DNA from: Cephalopachus bancanus
Lineage: Eukaryota; Chordata; Mammalia; Primates; Tarsiidae
Length of the DNA stretch: 64,000 nt
Reading direction: 5' to 3'
Assembly: GCA_027257055.1 (NCBI GenBank)
Contig: JAPVLO010000951.1
Location: forward strand, 363,501-427,500
A model generated the notes under the pieces. That model searched no databases, was not told the origin of the DNA, and saw only the letters and a program-made list of their open reading frames with translations. The position numbers and the translations under genes were made by a program. Below are positions 1 through 11,820 of this stretch, in pieces. Position 1 is the stretch's first letter; every line of letters begins with the position of its first letter.

Positions 1-36
1 GTTAAGGTTAGCCTCATATATAAGTAAATAACTATT

Positions 37-340
<304 letters not shown>

Positions 341-458
341 TTACTATGTTGAGAAAAATAAATGGGTAAAATGGAAATGCATTTTTTTGTGAAATAGGCT
401 CCTACCTTTCTAAGGAAAGTGATTTGCTCTGAGATATGGGAGAGAAAATAATACATGC

Positions 459-848
459 TGTATTAGTTGATTAGGGCTGCCACAACAAAGTCCTTCAACT
501 TGGTGGCTTAAGCACCAGAAATTAAATTTCTCATGGTCCTGGAGGCTGGAAGTCAAAGCCAAGGTGTCTCAGGGCCAGTCCCTCCTGAGGCCTCTCTCCT
601 GGGGTGTAGACACCGTCTTCTCTCATGTCCCCACAGTCACCCCTCTGTGCGTGTCTGTGTCCTCATTTCCATTTCTCATAAGGACACCAGTCCTATTGGA
701 TCAGGGCCCACCTAGTGACGGATCTTAACCTTAATCACCTCTTTAAAGTTACAATTTCCAAATATAGTCACATCCTGAGGTCCTGGAAACTGGAAATTCA
801 AAATATAAACCTTTCTTTGGGAAGGGAAACACAGTTCAGCCCATGACA
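459..848 (-). mobile_element. MLT1-type (ERVL-MaLR) solitary LTR
   Basis: The sequence runs TGTATTAGTTGATTAGGGCTGCCACAACAAAG at the left (the reverse complement of an MLT1 3' end) to CAGTTCAGCCCATGACA at the right. In between it has CTGGAGGCTGGAAGTC and AAGGACACCAGTCCTATTGG. It is an old solitary LTR with no coding capacity. Confidence 0.85.
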
Positions 849-2236
849 CTTGCTATGAGAGAATTTTTTGTTCCATGGGAAGACACTGAAGCAGATTAAC
901 ACAACTAATATTTCTAGAACGTTCTATCAAGTGGGGCCAGTGTTAACCTCTCTGGTTTTGCCCATAACCTTTCTGAGAGATCAGAGGACCATGATTCAAT
1001 ATAGCCAGCTCCTGAAAAGTTTTTCAAAGCAACAATCCCCTAAAAATAATACTGCTGTCATTGCATTTAGGTATTATACGTTAAACTGTTTAACTCTCAA
1101 ATGCCGCATATGCAATAAAGCCAAAGAAAAGAGAGTCAGAATGGATTGTGCATCTGGGTTCCAGGCATGAGATGCAATAGGAAGAAAGAAAGAGAAACTT
1201 TTCCATAAGTAAAGTGGTTGGCCAAGAGGGTACCGGAAAGTTTAAATCAAGAAATTATATGTGACGGATATCCTAGTTACTCCGATTCAATGCTCATACA
1301 CTATGCCTGTGTCAAAGATCACAAGTTTCCCATAAATGTGTGCAATGAAGATTCAATTCCTAATAATTAATAACATTAAAAAGAATAATTTAAAAAATCC
1401 ATGCCTTATAAAAAGATAATTGAGGGAGGAGCTTATGGAGGCTATATTAGCTATTTATAGGTCCAATGAAGTATTATTTGGAGTGAAAAATTTATGCGAA
1501 CTATATGGAATGCAGTGATTTCTTTGATTCTCAGCTTCCCATTCTGGTTAAAATAAACCCTCAGGCTGTTTAGAACAAGTTGTAGCTAAGGTTTTCTGCA
1601 TTCACCGTGATGACGGCTGATGTAAACTTGGATTTCTTGGTTAAAATTAGGTCTTCATTATGGTGTTTCGGTCTGTGTGAGCATATGCTTATTCAAAATG
1701 AAGCCACTTTAAACAATCTCCAGGGCATTCTAAAAATGCATTAGGAAGAAAATACCCTCTGAAAGAATTTTCCTTATTGTGAATTTGCTATCAAATGCAA
1801 ATTTCTTGGTATTTCCCAGAAAGCATGGAAATGATGGCTTTTCTGGTGGAGAAAGTGCCCATCTAAGTATATTAAAAGACATGCATTCTTTAGGGAATTG
1901 AAACACACACATTTTTTTTTTACTTTTGTCTTGCTCAAAATCAAAATGAGTTGACAGGATTTTATGAAACAGAACAAATTGGAAGGAACTCATAAATTGT
2001 TTTATAAATCATGATTACAGTGTATGCTTTTACTTTGAGTCTATGATTCTTCAAGTGTCATTTCGATTCAGAACTAACAACTGAAATTCATTTATGGTAC
2101 AACAGATATTTATTGTTAGTCATTCTCTTGTTGCTAGGATCTCATAGATTAATGTCCCAAGGAGATCACGGTATATTAAATGAAACAGAGAAAGCCACAT
2201 GCTGGAAATAAATGTAATAGAAATAGTTTAGGAAGA
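849..2236. other. Unique AT-rich intergenic/intronic sequence
   Basis: I recognise no repeat or gene here. A 100-codon + strand open frame at 868-1170 has no splice donor after it and no protein motif that I can name, so I treat it as chance. Confidence 0.5.
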
Positions 2237-2545
2237 CCAGGTGCAGTGTCTCACGTCTGTAATCCTGGCACTTTGGGAGGCTGAAGTGAGAGGATCGCTT
2301 GTGCCCAGGAGTTCGAGAACAGCCTGGGCAACATAGCAAAACCCCATCTGTACCAAAAGAAATGAAAAAAAAATGGCCTGGTGTGATGGCACACACCTGT
2401 GGTCCCAGCTACTCAGGAGGTTGAAGTTGGAGGATCACTTAAGCCCAGGAGGTCGAGGCTGCAGTAAAATGTGATTGTGCCACTGCATTTAAGCCTAGGT
2501 GACAGAGTGAGACCCCAACTCCAAATGAAAACAAACCAGAAAAAG
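2237..2545 (+). mobile_element. Alu SINE
   Basis: Dimeric Alu with a left arm from GACCAGGTGCAGTG, an A-rich linker near 2,360-2,370 and a right arm through GGTCGAGGCTGCAGT. It is about 15-20% diverged by eye. Confidence 0.92.
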
Positions 2546-2924
2546 CCAAATATGAAGCAATCTCATCCCAATTTAAAAGAGGTCATGAGGTAGGGGCCAC
2601 CCTTATTAAAGCTATATTAAAATACTATTTAAACAAATTAAAAAGAAAAGAAAACAAAAAAAATTTAGAATGAATTTCTCCACCTTTCTGTGCAGGAAGC
2701 CCCACTTTCATTTTCTAGAAAATGTCCCAGGATGGCGGAGTTTCTGAAAATAACAATTTTGCTGCAAGGCCCTTCAGTATAAACAACATTGAAATGAATC
2801 TGGAAATCTCCAATCTACTCTTATCACCTCCATCGTTAAACTCAAGAGTGGAATAGTAAAAAAAAAAATGGTTCATGCAAGAGCCTTCCCATTGTACTGG
2901 GTTTATTATGATGATTGATTTACA

Positions 2925-3255
2925 TCTGCCTACAACCTCAGAATGTGATCTATAAGGAAATATGATCTTCTCAGATATATGATCTTCTCAGAGGTTGGAA
3001 GAGGGTGGACCCCAGATTCAATGGCTGGTATTCTTCTAAAAAGTGCAGATGACAAAGACACAGAGAGACAACGTTCTTGTGACAACACAGGCAGGTATTG
3101 GGCCGATGTGGCCCCATGTCAAAGAACACCAAGGATTGCTCACACACAAAGCATGGAGGAAGGACTTTTCCCTGAGCTTGGAGTGGGAGTATGGGTCTGC
3201 TTTTACCTTGGGTTTGGATATCTAGCTTCTAGAACGCTGAGATAACAAGCCCCTG
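2925..3255 (+). mobile_element. Degraded MLT1-type LTR fragment
   Basis: CCTCAGAATGTGATCTATAAGGAAAT matches the usual MLT1 stretch, followed by GACAAAGACACAGAGAGAC and AACACCAAGGATTGC, then TAGCTTCTAGAACGCTGAGA at the 3' side. A short duplication of ATGATCTTCTCAGA lies near 2,963-2,993. Confidence 0.55.
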
Positions 3256-3426
3256 TGGTCTTAAGTGGTAATTTGTTATGGATGCATCACCTGTACTCCT
3301 CACCCCATGAAGATCTTTGCCAAATTTAATCTTATCGCTAGTCTCAACAGAAAAGAGGTTCTGTTCACATCCATCCTTGTTCCCCGTGAGCTGCGACAGC
3401 TTTAGATGTACTCTTTTCCTCTGCAT

Positions 3427-4480
3427 GGGAGAGTCTGCCCCTCTCTATCTTTCTCTCTCAGTCTAGTTCTCTCTTCTTGTCACTCTCTCTCTATCACTCT
3501 ATCACGTTTTCTCTTTTTCTCTCAATCCCTCTGCCTTCCTCGATGTCTCTCTGTCTCCCTGACTCTCTCTCTTTCTCTTCCCCATCGCCCTGTCTTTCTC
3601 AATCTCTCTGACTTTCTTTCTGTGTGTCTCTTTCTTTCGCTCTTTCTCCCCCTCTCTCAATCACCGTCTCTCTTTCTCTCTGTCTCTGTCACCTTTTTGT
3701 CTCTCTCTCTTTAACTATTTCTCTGTCTTTCTCTCCTTCTCTCTCAGTCTAGTTCTCTCTTCTCTCTCTGTCTCCCTGTCTTCCTCAATCATCCTGTCCT
3801 TAATCTCTCTCTCAATCACTGTCTGTCTTTCAATCTCCCTTTCTTTCTGTGTGTTTCTTCCTCTCTGTGTCTTTCTCCCTGTCACTTTCAATCACCCTCT
3901 CTTTCTCTCTCTCTGTCTCTCTCCTCTCTCTCTCCCCTCTTTCTCTCTCCCTGTCTCTTTGTTACTTTCTGTTTGTCTCTCTCTTTTACTCTCTCTCAGT
4001 CTTTCTCTCAATTTCTCTACCTTACTCTCAATCTAGTTCTCTCTTCACTAAGTCTCCTTCTCTCTCTCAATCATCCGGCCTTTCTTTTTCAACATCTCTG
4101 TCTTTCTCTGTGTCTCTCTGTCTCTCTCTCTCTCATCTCTCTCCTTTCTCTCTCTCCACCCTTTCTCTTTCTCTCTCAATCTGTGTGTCTCTCTCTTTCT
4201 GTCTTCATCTCTCTTTCTCCCTCTCTTTCAATCATTGTCTCTTTACCTTTCTCTTTTTCTGTCCCAGTCTAGGTCTCTCTTCTCTCTTTGTCCTTCTCTC
4301 TCTTTTTCTCTCCTTTGTCTACCCCTCTCTCTGTCACCTTCTCTTTCTCTCTCTCTTTTACTCTTTCTGTCTTTCTCAATTTCTCTCCTTCTCAATCTAG
4401 TTCTCTCTTCTCTCTCTCTCCTCCCTTCCTTCCTCCGTCTTCTCTCCCTGCCTCTCTTTCTTTCTCCTTCTTCCCCCCTC
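3427..4480. repeat. Polypyrimidine (CT/CTTT/CTGT) tract, about 1 kb
   Basis: The + strand is almost entirely C and T, built from TCTC, TTTC, TGTC and CAATC words. Overlapping Ser/Leu/Phe-rich open frames on + and Arg/Glu-rich frames on - follow from this composition and are not genes. The phrase (A/G)TCTAGTTCTCTCTT recurs at 3,461, 3,747, 4,031, 4,267 and 4,395, giving a higher-order period near 285 bp in the first part. Confidence 0.95.
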
Positions 4481-4754
4481 CTTCTAACCTCCCCTGCACC
4501 ACAAATAATATGTCCCATTGTTTGAGCTCTTGGTCAATGGTTCACTCTTCTGGAACACTTTTCCTAACAGTTATCCAACTCTTACTCAGTTCTTCATGAC
4601 ACTTCATATCACACTCATGGGTAATTTGTTGGTTTTGGTGTCCATTTCTTCACTCCTTGAGATCAAGAACAATGTCTTCATAACACTTATATCCCTAGTA
4701 TCAATCATAATTCTTGTCATATAGTAGATGTTTCATGTAGACTCATTTTTTAAG

Positions 4755-5040
4755 GGAGGATATTTTTAAAAAAATCAATTTGCTTTTATTGGACAAATAC
4801 AAATTGTGTGCAACATGATGTTTTGACATGTTCATCCATTGCAAAATGACTGAATCAAGCTAATTAACATATATATCACCTCACATATTTATCAGTTTTT
4901 TTTTGTAGTGAGGGCATTTAAAATGTACTCTCTTAGCAATTTTTAAGCATATAATATGTTGTTATTCACCATAGTCACCATGTTGTTCAATGAATGTCCT
5001 GAACTTACCCTTCCTGTCAAAAAGAGTTATTTACTAAAGA
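4755..5040 (-). mobile_element. Old L1 (L1M) 3' end
   Basis: The order of AATTAACATATATATCACCTCACATA, ACTCTCTTAGCAATTTTTAAG and CACCATAGTCACCATGTTGTTCAATG is the reverse complement of mammalian L1M 3' untranslated sequence. Confidence 0.75.
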
Positions 5041-6130
5041 AATACACTACAGACCCATTTTTGGTCAAGGATTCATCAATATAGTTAGCTACATGGCTTC
5101 TAAAATTGTAGAATATCTTTAGATAAATCTATCCTTGTATTCATTCCTGAATCAAATGTAAGAAAATACCATACACACTACAAAGACAGTTGGCTTAAGA
5201 AAATCAATGATCTCAAAAGATCTGTGTTTTGACAGACATCAGACAGGCTAGACCTACCTTCTCACTTTTTTTTTCTAAGAGGATAAGGCAAGGAAATTTT
5301 TTAAAAATCGAAGATACTTATAAATGCCAAGGGAAGGATACCAGAATAACTGAATTTTGTTCAATGTAGAGTCTTCCCCATCAGCAGTAAAATAAGTCAA
5401 TGCTGTGTAAAAAACCCAATCTTACTCAATATGGTCTATAAGGCCAAACTTGAAATTCCCAAATTCTGATTTAATTTGTAATTCTGAACATAGGGGAAAT
5501 TCTTCATGCAGGGACGTTCTATACCAGGGATGAAGTAAAAATAAATGGTGTAGCTCATTCAATAATTCACCAATACCAGTGTTGGCTCCCTTGATCTGTA
5601 TAAGTAAAATTATAGCCTAGTCTGTAAAGTAAATTTTCACGGTGCACCAACTTACAACTACAGCCTGTAAAGGCTTTATAGGAAATGGACTGCTAATAGT
5701 GCTTCATCAGTATGTTATCCAATTAAGTAGCATTGAATAAAAAGCAGGAAATCAAGACAATTATTGACAATGCATTGTGCTCTTAAAGAAAAAAAGGAAA
5801 GCAAAGAGAGTTCACAAAGCAGGCTAGGAAGACCATGGCGTGGAGGCAGAATTAAACTAATTACAGCAGAAGGTCAATGGAAGAGAGACAGGCTGCCCAG
5901 CCAGCTTCTTCTGATAGATTTTCAGGCACTCATCTGGTCTTGTGAAAATCTGCAGTCCTGTCTGTAAGCACCCTAGATCATTAACTCACATCTCCAAATC
6001 CCAAGGATAGGTTCCCAGATCAGAGCTGGTTGGTTCACATTATGACTGTGCTTAATGCAGCACATTCTGTTGGCTAACATATAAGAAGAGTAGGCACGTC
6101 ACAGCAGCTGTATTTCTGAGTGAACTAACC
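5041..6130. other. Unique sequence without a recognised gene
   Basis: AT-rich sequence with no repeat that I can name. A 67-codon + frame at 5,764-5,967 has no supporting splice sites of quality. Confidence 0.5.
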
Positions 6131-6132
6131 TG

Positions 6133-6325
6133 GTGACTCCCTATCTGGGGACTCTTGGCAATGTCTAGAGATATTTATAGTTTCAGACAAAACTTGGGGT
6201 GAAGAAATTTACCGGCATCTTGTGGGTGGAGGTCAAAGAAGCTGCAACACATTCTACAGAGCACAGCCAATCCCACAGTAAAGAATTATCCAGCCCTCAA
6301 CATCCTGAGGATGAGAAACCATGGG
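6133..6325 (+). mobile_element. MER5A/B-like hAT-Charlie MITE
   Basis: GGGACTCTTGGCAATGTCTAGAGA, then GGCATCTTGTGGGTGGAGGTC, CACAGTAAAGAATTATCCAG and GAGGATGAGAAACCATGGG follow the MER5 consensus order. It is a non-autonomous, long-dead element. Confidence 0.85.
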
Positions 6326-6354
6326 ATAAAGTATGATGAGAGACTTGGTTGGTT

Positions 6355-6800
6355 TAGCTATCATTTATATCTATCTATCTAATCTAATCTATTGATCTAT
6401 CCACCTATCTGTCATTTATTATCTATCTGTTATCTATCATCTATCTGTATATGTATCATCTATCATCTATCTACTCTATCTAGATAATCTGTCTACCATA
6501 TACCTTATCTATCTATCCATATATCTATTAGTCTGTCCATCTATCCATCTATTATTTATTTATCTGTCATCTATCTACCTATCCATCTATTATCTATCGT
6601 CTATCTATATAAATATCTATTCATCTCTTATCTATTATTTATTTATCATCTATCTATCCAGCTGTCCGTCTATTCATCTATCCATCTATCATCTTTCTAT
6701 CATCTGTCCATCTGTCTATCTATCCATCTATCTCCTTCCTTCCCTATCTCTATCTCTACATCATCTCTATCTCCCTATCTCTATCTTTCTAGCTCTAGCT
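6355..6800. repeat. (TATC)n tetranucleotide array, degenerate
   Basis: About 450 bp of TATC/TCTA words with many CATC, TGTC and CCATC variants, ending in CTAT(CT) words. Its right border runs into the end of an old LTR-like repeat (6,815-6,862), so the array probably expanded inside that repeat. Confidence 0.95.
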
Positions 6801-6811
6801 CTCTCTTTCTC

Positions 6812-6862
6812 TTTCTGTCTCCTGTTGGTGTTGTTTCTCTAGAGGAGTCTGGCTAACACACA
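6812..6862 (+). mobile_element. 3' end of an old LTR-like repeat
   Basis: CCTGTTGGTGTTGTTTCTCTAGAGGAGTCTGGCTAACACA matches, on the other strand, the end seen at 15,945-15,990. I know this terminal sequence as the end of a common old mammalian LTR-like repeat, but I cannot name the subfamily. Confidence 0.5.
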
Positions 6863-6864
6863 AG

Positions 6865-8157
6865 ACAAAGCAAGCAGTAGCACCACAAAACATGTGACAC
6901 TGCACTTGGGATGTGCTGAGATGCCTCACTGTGTGGCTTTGTGTAGATAACAGCTCAAACATGATAAAACACGCAACAGCACAACATGACCCAATGCCCA
7001 GAGCCAACCTCATTTCAGGGCAAAGTTAGTCCATGTGATCTCGATGGAAGAGCTAAACCAAGCTGGTAATATCTAGCCCACTGCAGATCCCAAGGGGCCA
7101 TGTCTGAACATGTCTTTGCTTTCCTCCATTTGAGCAAAGCCTGCTCCAAATGTGCGTGGGATTTTCCAGCAGTCATTCTTTGCAGAATATTCTAAATACT
7201 GGTGGTTTCTTCACTGGGAGGTCAAGATAAATGACTTTTATTAATAGGAGAATCTAAACCTCAGACGCTGAGTAAGATTTTTCAGGAGATGACATCAGGT
7301 CTCAGATCGGCAAGAGCATTGTGAGACTCTTGGAAGCTGGATAATCTATGCAACTAAAAAACATTTCTTAACATTTTATTCCTCCCCTCTCTGAGAGAGT
7401 CTTGCTTTCATTACCCCTCAAACAATTCAACAGAATCCTTTTGCAAAGCCTCAGAGTTGCTGGCTCTTCCCACCAGGTGATGGTCTCCGTGGATGATGGA
7501 ACTTCCCAGAGGCATAGCATTTTTGAGAACCAAGGCATTTTTGGATCGTTTTTTCCGTTCATTCTGGGAGCTCCCTTGGTTTAATCATGCCTTTCCGTGC
7601 CCAGGGGTGCAGGCTGTCTGCATTATTCAGAGAGGACTGCCTGGGTTTTGTTTCTATTGCCTAGCAATCAGACAGGACAGCTGCACACCTCATCTATCCC
7701 TGTGCCTCCATCCTGCACATTTATGATCCAGGAATGAAAGCCAGCACGACCCTCCCGTAATGCCTCTCCTTAGACATGACTGTCTTGTGGTCTTTGACGT
7801 TTCCAGGGGTTTGTCTGGCCACTTTTCACCCGACCGTCTGTCTGTGCTCAAGGCGTTGCCCCTTATGGCAAATCTGACGCCATGGAGCATACATCATGCA
7901 AAATATCTGGAGAATTTCAGTTGCCTGCAGCTCTATGCCACACAGGATCGTCAGGGAGGCTCAGCTACTGTTGGGTCCACCTGATGTGTTCATGTTCTAT
8001 CTGGAATTTTCTAAGATACTTAATCAGATAAGAATCTTTGGAAAATGACTTTGTCTATGCAGCAACATGACTTCTAGCTTTCAATTTGGAAAACAAAAAC
8101 AAGCACATTCTCACCTCCCACCCATTCTACTCTCCACCACTCTGATTAAAATAATAA
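6865..8157. other. Unique sequence with scattered CpGs
   Basis: No repeat recognised. CpGs cluster around 7,540-7,880 (GATCGTTTTTTCCG, CCCGACCGTC, AAGGCGTTGCC), which is unusual beside its CpG-poor neighbours. Several 60-77-codon frames overlap here on both strands and none has a start or motif that I can defend. A conserved noncoding element is possible. Confidence 0.4.
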
Positions 8158-8448
8158 CTTTTTTTGAGTTGGATTCTTGCTCTGTCGCTCATGCTGGAGT
8201 GCAGTAGCACAATCATGGCTCACTGCAGCCTCGATCTCCTGGGTTCAGGCGATCCTTCTACCTCAGCCTCCCAAGTAGCTGGGACTACAGGCATGTGCCA
8301 CCATACCCAGCTAATTTTTAAGGTTTTTTTGGAGAGATAAGATCTTACTGTTGCCCAGGCTGGTCTCAAACTCCCAAGTTCAAACAATCCTCCTGCCTTG
8401 GCCTCCCAAAGTCCTAGGATGACAGACATGAGTGACTGTGTCCAGCCT
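8158..8448 (-). mobile_element. Alu SINE
   Basis: Minus-strand dimer: poly-T, CTCTGTCGCTCATGCTGGAGTGCAGT, CACTGCAGCCTCGATCTCC, a T-rich linker near 8,316-8,330, then the second arm ending GTGACTGTGTCCAGCC. Confidence 0.93.
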
Positions 8449-8509
8449 GTTTAGGAGAATAACTTTTGAACACAATCTTATTTCCATGTACTTAGCAAAA
8501 CAGATTTTT

Positions 8510-9230
8510 TTTTAAAAGGGGAGTTTTAGGTTCACAGTAAAATTGTCAGGAAGGAACAGAGAGTTTCCACATACCCTCTACCCCTACACATGCAGCCTCC
8601 CAAACTGCGAATGTCTCCCCTAGAATGGGACATTTGCAGCAACTGATGAATTTACATGAACACGTCATTGTCACCCAGACTCCACAGTTGAATTAGGGAT
8701 CACTCTTGGTGTCATACATTCTATGGGTTTGAACAGATGGATGACAGCCCCCCCATTATAAGACCACACAGATTCATTTCACTGCCCCAAACAAATCCTT
8801 CATGCTGTGTCTAATCATCCTCCCCATTCCCCAACCCCTGACAGTCACTCACCTTTTCACTCACTCCATAGTTTTTCACTTTTTCCCAAATTCTTCCAGG
8901 ATTGGAATCCTATGGTAGAAAGCCTTGTCGGACTGATCTCTTTCACTTGGTCATACGTATTTAAGGTTCCTGCATGTCTTTTTGTGGCTTGATAGCTCAT
9001 GTCTTTTTAGTGCTGATTAATATCCTCTTACCCGTATGTACTATGGTTTGTTCACCCATGGAAGCACATCCTTGTAACTTTTAAACCTTGACAAGTAGGA
9101 ACAAAACTGCCATGTACACTTTTGTGTGGACAGTAGGTTTTCAACTTCTTTGGATAAATACCAAGTGGTGCAATTGCCTGGATGGTCTGGTAAGAGTGTG
9201 TATGCATTTTAACTTCCTTTTCCATGTACT
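8510..9230 (-). mobile_element. Old L1M fragment
   Basis: Reverse-complement L1M sequence: AGGTTCACAGTAAAATTG, ACCCAGACTCCACAGTTGAATTAGGG, ATTCTATGGGTTTGAACAG, TTAAGGTTCCTGCATGTC and TGGATAAATACCAAG. It is the target of the Alu at 9,231-9,551. Confidence 0.75.
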
Positions 9231-9235
9231 TAAAA

Positions 9236-9286
<51 letters not shown>

Positions 9287-9551
9287 CTCTATCTAGAGAT
9301 GGGGGTCTCACTGTATTGTCCAGGCTGGTCTTGAACTCCTGGCCTCAAGCAATCCCCTTGTCTCAGCTTCCTAAGTAGCTGGGATTATAGGCAGGTACCA
9401 CCACATCCAGCTAATTTTTAAATTTTTTTTTGTAGAGATGAGGTCTTGCTGGGTTGCCTAGGGTGATATTGAACTCTTGGCTTTAAGCAACCCTCCTGCC
9501 TTGACCCCCCAATTACTGGGATTACAAGCATGAGCCACAGCACCTGACCTT
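9231..9551 (-). mobile_element. Alu with two left-type arms and a GATA tail
   Basis: A perfect 13-bp direct repeat TTTTCCATGTACT flanks the insertion (9,218-9,230 and 9,552-9,564). In Alu orientation the tail is on the left and consists of the (TATC)n array at about 9,236-9,290. Both monomers carry the left-arm words GTAGAGATG and CAGGCTGGTCTTGAACTCC, which differs from a standard left-right dimer. Confidence 0.85.
9236..9295. repeat. (TATC)n microsatellite, about 12 pure units
   Basis: Nearly pure TATC run followed by CTCTCTATCTA. It lies between the left target duplication and the Alu body, so it grew from the Alu tail. Confidence 0.95.
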
Positions 9552-9714
9552 TTTTCCATGTACTCCTGGGATTACAGTAGTCACTGAGTTTTAGAGCACA
9601 AGGAAAAGAGAAAATTGTGCATGTGCCTATGTATAGCAATGCTTATAGATGTTTCAGAATTCATGTTTTTTCTCTCCTAAAGTCACTTCCCTCTGCAATC
9701 ATAAACCAAAAATC

Positions 9715-10124
9715 ACTTCCTCCAGCTTAGGTTGTAGCGCAGTGGTGCATTCATAGCTCACTGAAGCCTCAAACTCCTGGGCTCAAGCGATCCTCCTACT
9801 TCAGCCTCTTGAGTAGCTGGAACTCAGGCAGATGCCAGCACACCAAGCTATTAAAAAAAATATTTCATCCAGATGGGTCTTGCTTTGTTGCCCAGGCTAG
9901 TATTGAGCTCCTGACCTCAAGCAATCCTCCTGCCTCAGCCTCCTGAGTAGCTGGAACTACAGGCAGTTGCTACCACACCAAGCTAACTAAAAAATTTTTT
10001 TTTGTAGAGATGGGGTCTTGCTGTGCTGCCCAGGTTGATCTTGAACTCCTGGCCTCAAGCGATTCTCCTGACTTAGCCTCCTAAAGTACTGGGATGACAG
10101 GTGTGAACCACCTCTCCTGGCTGC
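9715..10124 (-). mobile_element. Trimeric Alu
   Basis: Three head-to-tail monomers, at about 9,722-9,850, 9,858-9,990 and 9,993-10,122. Each has a B-box side GAG(T/C)AGCTGG or equivalent and is separated by A/T-rich linkers. The first contains the right-arm words GGTTGTAGCGCAGTGGTGC, and the other two contain CAGGCTAGTATTGAGCTCC and CAGGTTGATCTTGAACTCC. Confidence 0.8.
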
Positions 10125-10740
10125 TCCTTATACTTACATGTCTAAGCACTCATATAGTTCAAATGTGGCAACTAGGCAGGCATGCATATGTACAAGTATT
10201 TATATGCCTTCATCACCCACAATCTCTCCCTTCACTCCACAATCATTTCTCTATGTCTAACCTCTCCATAAAATATACAGAAATGGGGACTCATCCAACT
10301 CACTGTTGTGGAAATATTCTGTAAGTGTTAAAAAGTGTGCCTTGCCAGTACCCATTCTTCCAAACTCAGCTCACAAATTCCCATCATCCCTTCCAAGAAC
10401 CCGCCCTGGACTCACTCAGTTGGACAATGTTGCTTTCTTGTGTTCCCACAGTACAGTGACCGCACGTTATGAAACGCAGGGATGTCTACGGGCCCCAAGC
10501 CAATCCAGTGAGGCAAAAAGGACCCCTCAGAGAAGGAATGCTTCTGAGTCATCCTCAGTGTCCTGCAACCTGGGAAAATGGCAACCTCATCAATGTCTGA
10601 CCTTCTCAGAGAGTTGGAGAACCCTCATGGTACCTCGGTCGTGGAGCACACAAATTAGACCATAAACCCTTGCAGCCATCTGGTCATGTCTAAATGATGC
10701 ATCAAAGTGGCAGGTGACCCATGTCTTAGATGCCTCCCCC
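10125..10740. other. Unique sequence without a recognised gene
   Basis: No repeat named. A 119-codon + frame at 10,306-10,665 has no usable donor at its end. A possible small acceptor/donor pair (10,279 to 10,320, GTAAGT) has a poor pyrimidine tract and I do not call it. Confidence 0.45.
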
Positions 10741-10915
10741 TTTCACAAGCTCCCAAGCATGTCAGATTAGAGCTGGATCATAGCAAGCCAACGGTGAGTT
10801 TGTTGTCAAGTGCCCACAGCCAGATGTCTGTCTCTGTGAAAAGCACCTGAAACTTAAGTTATCAGCCATGCAATGTCCTCCTAGACCCTTTGATCTGGCC
10901 ATGATGGAATCCAAC
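10741..10915 (+). repeat. Left arm of a ~175-bp inverted repeat
   Basis: Sequence from TTTCACAAGCTCCCAAGC to CCATGATGGAATCCAAC pairs with the reverse complement of 11,821-11,995. Long shared words are AGCTGGATCATAGCAAG, CAGATGTCT, TCTGTCTCTGTGAA and CTGGCCATGATGGAAT. I estimate 75-80% identity by eye. Confidence 0.85.
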
Positions 10916-11006
10916 TTGCCTTTTGAGAGCAAATGGACTTCAGTGGAAACAAGTGAATGACCAGAAAATATTGGCGTTCTTGCATTCATGATTGCAGGAA
11001 ATTCTT

Positions 11007-11294
11007 TTTTTTTTTTGAGTTGGAGTCTCACTCTGTCGCCCAGACTGGAGTGCAGTGGCCACTCCCGGCCACCGCAGCCTCGACCTGCTGGGCTCCAGCG
11101 ATCCTTCCACCTCAGCCTTCCAAGTAGTTGGAACTACAGGCACGCGCTACCACACCCGGCTAATTTTTTGATTTATTGTAGAGATGAGGTCTTACCAAGT
11201 TGCTCAGGCGGGTCTCAAACCCGTGGGCTCAGGCAATCCGTTCATCTCAGCCTCCCAAGGCACGGGATTACAGGCTGAGCCACCGAGCCCGGCT
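11007..11294 (-). mobile_element. Alu SINE with 12-bp target duplications
   Basis: Perfect flanking repeats CAGGAAATTCTT lie at 10,995-11,006 and 11,295-11,306. The body keeps many CpGs (CTCTGTCGCCCAG, GGCACGCGCTACC, ACACCCGGC), making it one of the younger Alus in the window. Confidence 0.95.
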
Positions 11295-11820
11295 CAGGAA
11301 ATTCTTCAGAACTGTACCATTGTAGAAGACAACCACCACAAAAGGACAACCGGCTGAAAAGAAGATAAAGCATTTTCCATTTTTGCAATTGTTCTCTTTT
11401 GATTTTAAGGTTTTCACGGGCAAGGATGATATCCATGTAAAATTCCATTAAACTGGTATAACGCTCTTCATAATTGGGGCAGGACATGTAGCTTACTTGA
11501 TATCCTCAAAAGCCCTAAATGGATAGAAAGCAAAATTCTGAAAAATCCCCCAAATTGCCACATTTCTAAATACATTTGTGCCTGCATATCCATTTTCCAT
11601 ATGTACGACAGCTATAGAAATCTACAAATGTTATATACACATGCCCAGATATACTCAATTCTCCTTGCAATTATTTTTACAGTTTCTAGATATCAGGTTT
11701 CTCAGAAGAGGAACCAGGTGAGTCCTATGACAGGTGACAAGTTGGCCAACAACTTTAGAAAATGAGAATTGCACGTTGTGACCACAATTCGCTGTCATTG
11801 CAGACGCCTGGGATGGACTG

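Noticed and set aside
3849..4400. 183-codon Ser/Leu-rich frame
   Set aside because: Purely the product of a CT-rich simple repeat. Other frames on both strands are open too.
11683..11717. Small exon-like stretch (TTTTTACAG ... CCAG|GTGAGT)
   Set aside because: Only ~35 bases, close to the inverted repeat arm, no partner exon. Strong signals of this length occur by chance.
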